Part shown: one piece after another, positions 12,701-24,700 of the stretch
How the letters are laid out: each line of letters opens with the position of its first letter
Position numbering within the stretch: position 1 is the first letter of the stretch
Assembly (NCBI RefSeq): GCF_001949145.1
Contig: NW_019091446.1
Coordinates: 320,370 to 384,369, forward strand
Length of the DNA stretch: 64,000 bases
Direction: 5' to 3'
Origin: Acanthaster planci
Taxonomy: Eukaryota; Echinodermata; Asteroidea; Valvatida; Acanthasteridae
The notes under the pieces: generated by a model
The model's database searches: none
Seen by the model: only the letters and a program-made list of their open reading frames with translations
What the model was told of the DNA's origin: nothing
Position numbers and translations under genes: made by a program

Positions 12701-15700
12701 CTGAAAGTGTAATACATGTTAGTATGCAGAACATGATAATGGGTTACGAAATAAATGGCCAGTATCAATACATTCTGTCTTGGAAACAATTTAAAACCTC
12801 ATTTCCAAAGAGGTTATATCTGCAGTTTTGGCAAATGGAAGCAAATAACATTCTTTTAATTTTATTGACCTATTTGCAAGATTATTTGAGTTGGCTCCAT
12901 CTCTTTAATGGCTGTCCTAAAACTGGCTCAATTCCTCTGTAACATGGCTTGATGCCAGTGCCACGGCATTTATCAATAGGACCCAAACATAGACATGCAA
13001 CCACTTATTAAATTGTGCACATATGAAAATGGCATTACCTGAGCGTAATGAACTGCAATGCTCCCCCACACAAGGAAGGCACTTGCTGTCTGCACACAAA
13101 TTAATTTACAAGAATTACACGCTGAAGAAGGAGGACGATTGGGAAACTTAAAGTAAATACATACAAAGATTTGAAAAACAAGAACAAATATGGACATCCA
13201 TGTGCATGTTATTGTTTCATGTGGGAATATGAGATTACAATTGATTTGAGCAATCAATGCCTTCCATCCCTGGCACCTGCAGCCCAAATCCCACCTTGGT
13301 CTGCATGTGGATTGGGTTCTCAGTCACTACTTCCCAGGAATACTTGTCCAGGGTTTTACCTCCACCTTTAAAACTAAACATTTCTCCAACTGAATAATTC
13401 TTTATATCTCTAGAGCAAGTTGTTAAGGTAAAAAATTTGTAAAAAGCTCATCCATACTACATGAAGACAAGTAACCTGACACACGACACCATGTGTTGTT
13501 CACAGTTTACTGGAGTGACACATTGGCACTCACAAGAAGTACATGTATTGTCAGTAGACTACATATCTGAATGGTACAAACAGCATACTGCATATTCACT
13601 CACTTCCTGTGCTTCATCGGTGAACGAGGCGTGCCCTTGATCAGTGTCACGGTAGAATTCTAGCACTCCTTCAGAAAAGATGGAAAACAAGAGTCAATCA
13701 TTTGGGGGTTGAAGAGCACACTTTGTCCAAAGCCTCACAATTTCCACTGCTGATATGTTGTGGCTAATAAATGAGGGAAAACAGAAAATCTCCCTAAAAA
13801 ACCAAATCTTATAAAATTATCAAAGATGCATGAACTTGAATACTCAAAATAATATATCTGTATGTTGGAATGCGGAGAAATCAAGAAAAGCAGATAATTT
13901 GGAGCACTTTGAAGAGTGTCTTCCCATTTCATTCAAGTAAATTTGGAGCATTTTGAAGAATGTCTTCCTATTTCATTCAAGTAAATTTGAAGCATTTTGA
14001 AGAATGTCTTCCTATTTCATTCAAGTAAATTTGGAGCATTTTGAAGAATGTCTTCCTATTTCATTCAAGTAAATTTGGAGCATTTTGAAGAATGTCTTCC
14101 TATTTCATTCAAGTAAATTTGGAGCATTTTGAAGAATGTCTTCCCATTTCATTCAAGTAAAATTGGAGCATTCTAAAGAATGACTTCCCAATTTATTCAA
14201 GTAAATTTGGAGCATTTTGAAGAATGTCTTTCCATTTCAATCACTTAAATTTCAAGAATTCCCCCACCCCCATTTCACTACCACTTTAATACACTTTAAC
14301 GACATTCACCAGTCACTACTTTTCTGCAATGTATGATACAGAATGGCTAAGAATGCTCAATGTACATGTACAGTATGCTCCTTAGCTTCGGTAAGAGCTG
14401 AGAGTAGTTGGTGACGGAGCATGTGAGCAGGAAGCCCAAGGCACGGGGTTCGGTTTCCTTACCTACTAAATCCTCATTTGCTTGTAAGACGGGAAGAGCA
14501 AGAACAGTGCTTGCTGTCACACCATCTGCCACCACACCCTCTGGATAATCAGCCTGCACAAGAAAATAAACATGGTCAAGTCTTTTTTCAATATGTTGTA
14601 GAAACAGTTTAGTTTAAGTGAAGGCATGAGTACGTGTTCTTTGACTGAAATGAGCTGAAATTTGATTTGAGTAGCTAATTCAATTCCACATTCGGGTTTC
14701 AAACCCACAGCTCTACATGTAGTGTACAGTATGCATAAAACTGAGTCAGTACATGTAGGTCTTCCAGTGCATAATTTTGGAAGTGATGAAATCCTAGATT
14801 GTGTTTTTTATTTAGTTTACATTGCATCAAGTTACAAAAGATTTCAATCAGAAAGCATTACTCAATGCAGGCATGTGAATGGGCATGAAGAAAAAAAAAC
14901 TGAAAATAATTTGTGATGAAATTTATCCCGGGGAGACTACTGCGAGCGTGGAGCGCAAAGCCTTTATGGCGTAGGGTCCCGGACCCACTTAAAGGCCCTA
15001 GGAAAATGTTGGATTGTAGATGCTCTGTGGTGCAATCTGCGGCAATTCATGGCCCCTTTTCCCTCTAATTTATTGAAGCAAAATTTTCTCAATAGTAAGA
15101 ATATTTCTTGTTTTTAAAAAGTACCCTTAATTTTTTTTATTAATTGGACAAAGTAAAACTTGAAATGGCCGTTTAAGTATGAGGATGTTGATTTGACATC
15201 ATCTCCTTTCTTTTTGCAGCTAGGCATTCCAGTGCATTTTTCCAAGCCCTCTTCCTATCATGGAAGTGTTTGCGGTGTTTATCCTACTTAGCTACATGCT
15301 GTATCAATGCTTTAGCTCCGGAAGTACCATACTCGAAATGAATACAACACCACTTGCACCATGCTTCTCCACGATTGTAAAGCTTGTAAAAGCAGTCGCC
15401 AACCATGTGCTCATCTTCTGTTTTAGCCAGTAATGATTTGTCGCACCATGACCAGTTCCACTTGGTTTTTACTGATTTGTCAATCTCTTTCCGATCGGCA
15501 GCTCCTCACTCAAAGAACTTCTTTCCTTCCGCCATGATTTTGATTTTTTCCCAACTGCATGTGAACGTGTATACGTACACACGTACCTGTACCAATTTCC
15601 AAAAGCCAGTTCGCACATGGCCATGCAGCAGCGCTGCCACGAACTTACGTCTCTATGAAACAAGGACCCATTGGGAGTAATGGGCATGTGTAGTACGTCC

Positions 15701-18700
15701 GTATGATAATTAGGAGAATGACTGGTCATGTGAGAGGAGTTAACCAATAACAGGTAAGAGTCTGATTTTGATGGGAGTCGGATTTTCATGTGACACCGGG
15801 CATTCATGCGATCGCGAAGTGCGAGCGACTGTACTTGTCACAGGTTTCCTCCTTTGGCTAAGTAAAGAGAATTTATGTTTGTGGGAATCCTTAAAATTCA
15901 TTCCTTGTTTCCTACGTACCTTGTACACTTCGAAGGGCATTGCTTATACTGTCCTGAAGCAATGTGTGAATCCAATTGTTTCAACGTACAAATTTCACTG
16001 GGAATTAGGGAAACTTTGAGCACCGCGTAGTCAACCAACATTTACCCCCCTTACAATTCCCCCCCCCTAAATTTCATTCCGTTTCTAAGACCACAAATAT
16101 GAAGGGGAAAAAACGGAATTCCCATTAAACTGGAAATATTCCCATGCCTGTCAATGGGAAAGACACAGTATTTCAAAACAACCAACCCCTTACTTAACAG
16201 GAAACACTTTCTTAAATACAATCAGGCCTTGACCTTAGCACTAGACCAAGGTACAAATTCCAGTAAAAACCGCTGCGGGCTGGTAAAACACTTTCTTTAA
16301 CTTAACCGATATGGCTAGTAAATAAGTACTTTCCTGTGTAAAACTGTCACTTGTCATATTTGTAAATAAAACCAACGTTGTGAAATTGATTGTATGTCTT
16401 GTTTTTTATTAATTGCAACAGTTTCCAATCTTCCACTTTTAAGTTTTGGAAGTGAAAAGCACTACATAGTAAATGAAATAATGAAGTTGAAAAAAAAGCC
16501 AGTCAAAGTTTGTTTTGCTCACAAAAGTATCCAGTGAGCAAGGGAAAATTCCTGTGGGCTGGTAAAGAAATAGCTTAACTTGCCTGGTGGGCTAGTTAAA
16601 AGCTAGCTTAAAGTTAAGGGGTGTATGCTGTAAGGCAATGGAAAATTCTGAGGGGGGGGTTACACATCCAGAGGCTCTCTTTATCAATCAAAGTCATCGT
16701 AGTCTTTCATTTTTTCCCCTAGTCCTTGTCTTTATGAAATTTGAAGTTTACATTTCAATTAAATATCAAGAAGTGTACCAGTATCTTACTGCTGTGTTGT
16801 AGCACTTGTACTCACGTCCTTTTTTTGGTACTCATACATAAAACTCATGAAAATGTACTCACACAAAAAATCTCTGTGTACTCATGATGATTGGCGAAAT
16901 GCTCACACTTATTTACACGAACGTAATTACACTTACGGACGTGTACTCAACTACAACACTGGAAGGCTTACCGTGTGAATCTCTGTCGTATTGACTGTAT
17001 GCAGAGTATGGGCGACATAACCTGCCAAGGATTTGCCTTTTCCTATGGGCCAGGTAATGCCAGGCTCCTCTCTGTCCCGCCCCCCCAAAAAAAGAAAGAA
17101 AAGAAAAAAAAAACATTACATATTAAGTAAACATTTATAAATCTGGGGATGTCTTATTTTTCACAGCTCCCCTAGGAATCCTTTGATTGGTAATTACAGA
17201 TACCAATGATTTGCCATTTGCAATTTCAATACAGTAGTATGATCAGAAACATAGGTGAGGTTTTTCTTCAAAACTGTTTCCAACATGAACATGCAAAGAA
17301 TACTCTTTTTTTCTAGACCCCTTCCTTCCCTAGAAAGTACAAACTGAGAAGTTTAATAAATTCTCTGTTGAAATTACATGTATCATCCTTTTTTTTCAAA
17401 CAGGGTAAACATGCATATTTTAAACACCTTCCCTTCCCCAGCGAACGGTTTGAATGCTCATGAAAATCACGGGGAAATGGATGGCCCTTATACTGAAAGT
17501 CAATTCTGCCATTCTAGAAACTTCTATTCAAGAAATAAGAATCACCGCTTAATATCCTTCTGAGTGCTTAGAAAGATGATTTCATTAAGCACTGTGTACT
17601 CTGGGCAAATTTTGAAGGCTCATGGGAAAAAAATTCACTAGCCTAATTAGGTTAGACTTGAAGAATGACTTCCTGCTTATACACTCAGATGTCTAAACCT
17701 CTTGACTGCAACAGCCATGGTTGGATTTTTTCTCATCATACATGAAACAAAAATTTGCATGACACATGGACTGTCTGTATACATGTATATACGTAGCATC
17801 ACAATTTTCTTGACAACAAACACACATAATTACTTCATACAACTTTGACTTCCTGGTGCCTTGGAGCGGTCTTTTCTAACTCACGACACTACATAAGCAT
17901 GATCCTTCAAATATCAGGTGAGTTTGTCTTACAATCAATCTGAAATGGGACTTACCCCTTGTGGTCCGCATTATATTCATACAGTTCCTGCCAAACAAAT
18001 GCATAAGGGATAAAGTGTCATTCTTGTACAAATGAAATTACACAGAAAGGTAAGGATGAAGTGAAACAAACCTGAAGGTAAATAATCATAATGCATTTAC
18101 TAAAGCTGTGCTTTTTAAGCCTTAAACAGCTGGAGAAGGGCAGAATGCAATCACCCTTTTCTGTGATATCATCGCACCACATTTCTTCCCTTGCTGAAAT
18201 TTCATGTTTTTTTCAGTAACGTCTTGCAGTCAGTTTGATGCCAATTTTATGATATCACAAAAAGCCCATTTTTCAGAAATTCATGTACATGTACACATGT
18301 AGGTCAACCACAAGGCTATAAACTTCAAATGTCCATAACAGAAACCCCATTAGGTTTAATTGAAACGTCATACACGTATATGTACATGTACATGCGAGAG
18401 TCTTTATGAGTAGAGTGTGCCAAGTTTCACAATGATTGGGCATGGAACAGCCCAAAAGTTCTGGGGAGTGGTGTGAAAACTGCCCCTCCCTGGTAGTGGC
18501 ATGGTAAAAAAAAAGCCAAGCTCTTTTAGGGTCAATGGAACAAAACACACAAAAGACACAAAGATTTCAGGCTTCAGAGGTCAAATTTCTTGTAACTGTG
18601 TAATAGAACACATGGATTACAGCCTCCTTTTTCATAATGTAGCCATGTTGTACAAAATGTATATTAGGATTAATAACCAATCAGATGATTAGGATTCCCT

Positions 18701-21700
18701 CAAGTATTATAAACAATCATGAAAGCCACTAGAAAGATTCATTTTTACATCTCACGATTTTCAAGACCCTACAATGACATAACCATGTCATTAACACTTT
18801 ACAATGTTTATCTGATTTCTGGCAATGTACAGGTATCAAGTTAATCAGTCTAATCCAATCCAAGCTTGAAATCATTCCACTGTGCATTTCCATTCAGGTG
18901 TGTGATTGTGTGTAGTAAGCCACAACCCTCCGGCAATATCCAGTGACTACAGGTGACTACTACATTGTACATGTACTTACTGTCCCTCTCTCAGTCACCA
19001 GATAGAGTGTGAACCCGTCTGCCTGGATCTGAGAAGCCACACACTTTGCCATTTCCTGCAAGATGCGAACCCGGCTGGCGTAGTGCTGCAAGTCCTGGGT
19101 CAACTCATGCACTAGTTTCTTCCTGTCGTGGAGTGTTACGCCTTTCTGTAAATACATGTATGAGCACATGGCAACCTAAGTGAAGCAATGTCCTTTGAAA
19201 GTCTTCAGACTATTCACTGCAATTACCACATTACAAAGCTTAACTGATTACCAGATGCTGTCCTAGCCCGTTCCACTGCTCAATATTTCAGTTAATCTGT
19301 TACTGACCAAAACAGTTGAGCAGCAAAGATGTAGCGGTACATACATATCTACATGTACCGGTATCCAAGTCTTTTGTAAGATAATGAACATAAAATGCAA
19401 AGACACCCTTAATTCACATTAGATGCCCTGCTCAACTGCTACTGAGAAATTTTCATTGCCATACAGTGAGTACAGTGCATGGAGCATAATGAAATGTTTA
19501 GTTTTGATTATAAAAATGATTATTTCTGTCATTCATCCATTCCATTCCCTTCCATTCCATTTCTTCAATTAATTAATTGATTGACTGACTGATTCATTCA
19601 CTCAATTTCATTATCCACAATTGGAAATTTACAGTGGAATTCATGTTGCATAAAATACATCCACAATTTGAAGTAGTAAAAGTAAAAACTTACACAAAAA
19701 ACAACCCCATTACATGAAGGTTAAAAAATCTCGCTATCTGATTAACATTATGAAAAGACAAAATATATATACACATATTTATATACACATTAGAAAGACA
19801 TGTAAAAAGGAAAACTGTACAACTTGATTGGGTCGACCAGCAACTCCCTTAACCCTAACCATCCTCAATCCTTCACCTGTTGGACGACTGAAGAGTGTTA
19901 GGGTTAATACACATTAGATGCCCTTTCTATTTTTAAATCACTTTTAACTTAACACTGAATATATGTGTTTATTTATGTTCATTTTCAGTATTTTATATTG
20001 TTTCCTATCAAATTTATTATTAGTAGTTTTACATTATTATTATTTTATGTACATGTAGTTGTAGTTGCGCTTCCCCTTGTTTCTAAGGGCCACCTCTATA
20101 TAGCCTACTTATGTCATTCGTTGAATGTTTTCTTTTCTTTTTATGTATTAATTGAATTATCCATCAAATCAAATGGTAGCCAATGTATTATGCTTACCTT
20201 CTGGGTAACTTCACTTTTATCATGTTTTACTTTAGTTTCACCTTAATATATTCTTTTATATTTTAACAGTTTTTATATTCAATTTTAATCTTATTTTATG
20301 GATCAATTTTAGGGAGCATATTTTTGTAGTATTTTTTGTTTGATTTTATTTCTATATATAAACAGGGCCCTTAGGAATTGCAGTTCTTTTCATAACTGAC
20401 GAGGCTACCCTGTATAAATAAAACAGATAATAACTCATAAATAAAACACATGCAACTAGTAATTGAGAACCCTCAGTTGTGTATGCTAGAGAGGTGAATA
20501 AGCATTGTATAAGAGTATCAGCAAATGAATAATTTACGCTAGAAAGAGAAAAAAAACTTAAGGAAAAACCAATTTATGTAAATATACATGTATTACACAT
20601 CTGACGACCATCCAAAAACAGTGTGAGAACTGCAGGGCTACTGTGAATCCCAAACCATCCAGTCCACCTAAAAACTGGACTATAGAGAAAGTAGAAAGAA
20701 TCCTTTCATAACACTTGTTAAATGTTCTTATTGAGAAAGACACAAAGGAATTTGTTAACTTATGTGTACATGTACATGTACTTCGTACCGATACCAGTAT
20801 CAACGTTCTACCTGATCTAAGCCGTACCTACTGACTGTTTAGGGGATGGTTGGAAATTCCTACATGTATTATACACTGGGTTTTTATCTCACACTCTATC
20901 AACACATATCTTATCGCAAAAAGATTTCTTTCTCAAGAACTCTCCCAGCTTGGTCAAACACCCTCTGTAACCTTTCCTTATCTTCCTCTTTGCATTTTTT
21001 ATTGATATCATTTTCTTTTTTTGAGAAAAAGTATGAAACTGTAGAAATGACTTCCCTCAGTTTTGCATCTACAGTCTCTCAGCACTTGACCTTCATAGGC
21101 CAACAATTTGATACTTTCAACAAATTTGAGATGTGTAGTTTGATAAATACTTTCCTCAAAATGCAACCAGGATGAATGCATAAACCACAGATATTAAATG
21201 CAAACAATGAAATGACGGCATGAAGATGACAAGAATGCACACATCACATCTCAAATTCTCAAACTCACTAAGCCCATAACCAACTGCCGCCATGGCAACA
21301 CCAGCCTTATCAAAATAATGCATGACTTTGAAGTGTGCGTCAGGAGCAACTACTGGTATGGCAGCTGAAAAGAGAAACCAGTTTGCCGGCCACAGGAAGA
21401 GATGAATGAAGCAGTCTAATGTGCGTAACGCTGGCAGTGATAGCATGGTCAGTTGAACAAAGTAATCTCAACACGCTACTTGTCATTCACACATGCATGC
21501 GCACAATCAGCAAAAACAAATTCAGCCAACTGAATTGTTTTCAAATGTAGCACTAATGGTACCATAACAACTTAATTAAACTATGTCAGAGTGTTTCCCC
21601 TGTAATTATCAGGAAGCACATCATTCTAATAAAAATACAATTAGACAAATCTACATGTACATGTACTTTATCAAGCATGTAAGATAAAATACATGTAAGT

Positions 21701-24700
21701 AACAATGAAAGCTACATCTATGTTTTTCTATCATGAATGCAAGAATCTCTAACCCCCTTGGGTGAATGTAAAATCATATAAAAATTGGAGGATTTAGGAC
21801 TGTTAGAGTTAATAATCTCCCATTCCACTGCATAAAAATTATTTACCACTTTGCCTTAGTGCCAGTGCACGTGTGTAGGCAGAGTCCAAGGCAAACGGGG
21901 TAAATGTATGGTACATGTACATGGATGCTCGCATGCACATTCAACTGTGCAAATACGGTACATGTACATTTACTATACTGTACATGTACAGTGTAAGTTC
22001 TGTAGGGATGGGATGGGCCAATTCAGTGAATTGGCATTTTTTATCCACTGTCACTCATTGTTTTTTTTTAACAACACTGTAACCAAATGAACATAAAAAA
22101 AACAGAGAGAAGGCTACACCAATATACAAAAAGAATGACTCCGAAGGTTATGCTACACCTGGTTACAAGCAAACTATCACAAAGTACTTCTGGTCATATA
22201 CATGTAAAAGTGTCTGTGAGCGCAACACATGTAAATGATTCATTTTAGAAGTTTCAATATTTTATCACCACAGAATATGACTTATAAATTATACAACAAT
22301 TTTTTTCAAGGGACAAACTACCGAGTTAGAAATACTTCATGGTTTGTACTTGTCAATAATTCAAGGGCTTCATCAGTCTTGATGAAGTCGCATTCTTCAT
22401 GGACATCACATCATTAAACCATTCATTCAATCCATTTACATTTGCCAGAGTGAATGCTGTACACCGTCTAGTTACAAGCTGAGCTCAAATTAATTCCTTT
22501 GGACAAAAGCCCCAAGGCCTTAGGTACAGCTACGTGTATGTCTACCTTGACAACAATCACCACGGCAACAAGGATCAACACAGCAGTTGTGGGACTGTGG
22601 ACTTGCATGCACATGTATGTGGTAGCTACCGGTACATGTACGTACAACTGTACTGTCTATGCATTAACTGCTGTCACACTAAGGAACTTTAATACATCCG
22701 TGAGGTTGCAAATTGTCTCTGTTTTGAGGATATATCTGTGGTTAGGTCTACATATCTACTGTGCTGCCACATACATACTAAGACATGTAATATGTCTCAC
22801 TTGTCACATCATCAGTTTCAAATCAAAAGTTTGAAAGGAAATAATTTTCCTTCATAAATATATGTACATTTAAGTTGTAAAGGCCTCGACTCCATCAGAG
22901 AATTAGCCTAGAAAACTCACCAACAAATGCAATACATGTACATTGAGAAGGGGGTCCTCTACATACTTGCAGATTGCTTGATTTTCCTCCACAACTTGGT
23001 CCATAAAGCCGGGTTTCCATATGGTCATAACCAATGCCAACCAAGATACAGTCACTGAAGACATGCTGTGTGGCATCATTCCATAAAAAAATTCAAACAA
23101 AATGGCATCCAAAACTAAGAAAGTTTTCACATAAAATGGCTTTTTTTGGTGGCAATATACTGCCTTTCCAAGCCGAACTGATACTCTGTTTGATGTATTT
23201 TGTTTATGGTTAGCTATTTGTTGACAACTGGGGCTGCACATGCTAGAAAATGGGCAAAATGAGTGCTGCTAAGTGAGAGGGGCATCGTACGTTTGTCATG
23301 CCAGCATGCGTGTTTGTGTGGGCCTTCTCTGTTGATCCAATGCAGAGAGTCGGCAAGTTGAACCTGGTCCAACTTTTCGAACTATCTGTGTTGAGGTTTG
23401 CATTAGGCACAGTCAAGTGTTTCCATATCACTGCATTTTATCAGGGACAGATCGGCGATGCTCTCTGTGTCTCTTTACGTCATGGGAAACCAGCCTTTAC
23501 ATGAGCACATACAGACAGATGGAGCTGCAACCAATGCAAATATGTACATGTACTCTGCATGTACACGGTACATGAGGTAGATGTACAAGTGCATACATGT
23601 ACATGTAGGTCCTACATGTACATGTAGGTCCTACATGTACGGGTCTGTGCATGTCGCTCATGCCTGGAGCACTTGCTGTAAATGAAATCCTTGACAACCC
23701 AAATACGTGTCATTGATTTTTCTTCCACAATTTTGCCTGGGGTAAGGCAAGAATAAATGTACGTCTTGCGTCATCCTACCCTTTACAAAGGGCACGATCA
23801 TCCATTGCCCTCCTCTGCCAGTGGTACTAAGACACAGTGAGAAGTGCAATGCATCATCTATCTTTTTTTTTTCCCCTTCATTTTTGACCAGCGGTTATAC
23901 ACCGCACCATACCGTCTTACGGCTTTCACTTGTTCCTTCGCTGTGCTGAGTTTGGAATTGAATTTTTGATGCTGTTAAATACTTCATGAGAAAGAATGTC
24001 AGCATAACAAGGTGATCAATACAAAATAAACAATGGAAGGTTCCATAATTCAGGTAGTGCAGCATTTCTTAACGTCTTTGCGGAGGACATGTACTCATGA
24101 TCTGGCTAGTATCTGTATACACAGGCATAGATTGATGTGTGAAAGCGTTGCCTCGGCTCACCTCCAGTTGGTATTTTAACACTCTAATCTTCCATTTGTT
24201 TTAAAGTCTGAGAAGTCTGCGGAAGTGGAAATGTGTTGAACTTGAACCAGGCTGCTGTGAACAGCCTATAGTGGTAGAAAATATCACTCAATGGGCAAGA
24301 TACCCCAATTTGTTGAAAAAAATATGAGATAGGAAATATGGTACAAATATTATTCAAAGGGCTCTTGCAAATCAGTCATTGTGGCACTTTAATGTAGGTG
24401 TACTTACAATGTACACTGAAAGTTGGCAGCTACATCCTGCTTTTTTTCAAGTAAAGGTAAATATTTTCGGCCAAAATTAATACTGTCTACAAGAGGTTTT
24501 AACTTGAAGGTTTGGAACAACTTGCCAAATGCCAAAATATGAAAGCTGCAAATAGCTAAGCATGCATGCATGTGTAAGCAGCTCAAAGCACATTGTTCTC
24601 CGTTGCTTTTACCTAACTTGAATTCTTCTGCTCAATCAAGACCGGCACCTTTGTACATGTACATCCTTGACGATAAAGTGCAACCTTTCTGAATGCTGTT

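Larger units (their letters stand above)
14554..16971. other. PDE10A intron with transposon debris
   Basis: Intron between exons 7 and 8. Contains the second copy of the 11.1-kb repeat segment, a decayed zinc-finger transposon gene (15,212-15,535) and C-rich and G-rich tracts near 16,060 and 16,650. Confidence 0.55.

Noticed and set aside
13891-14242. CRISPR-like array of regular repeats
   Set aside because: Units are contiguous 44-mers without unique spacers, inside an intron of an animal gene.
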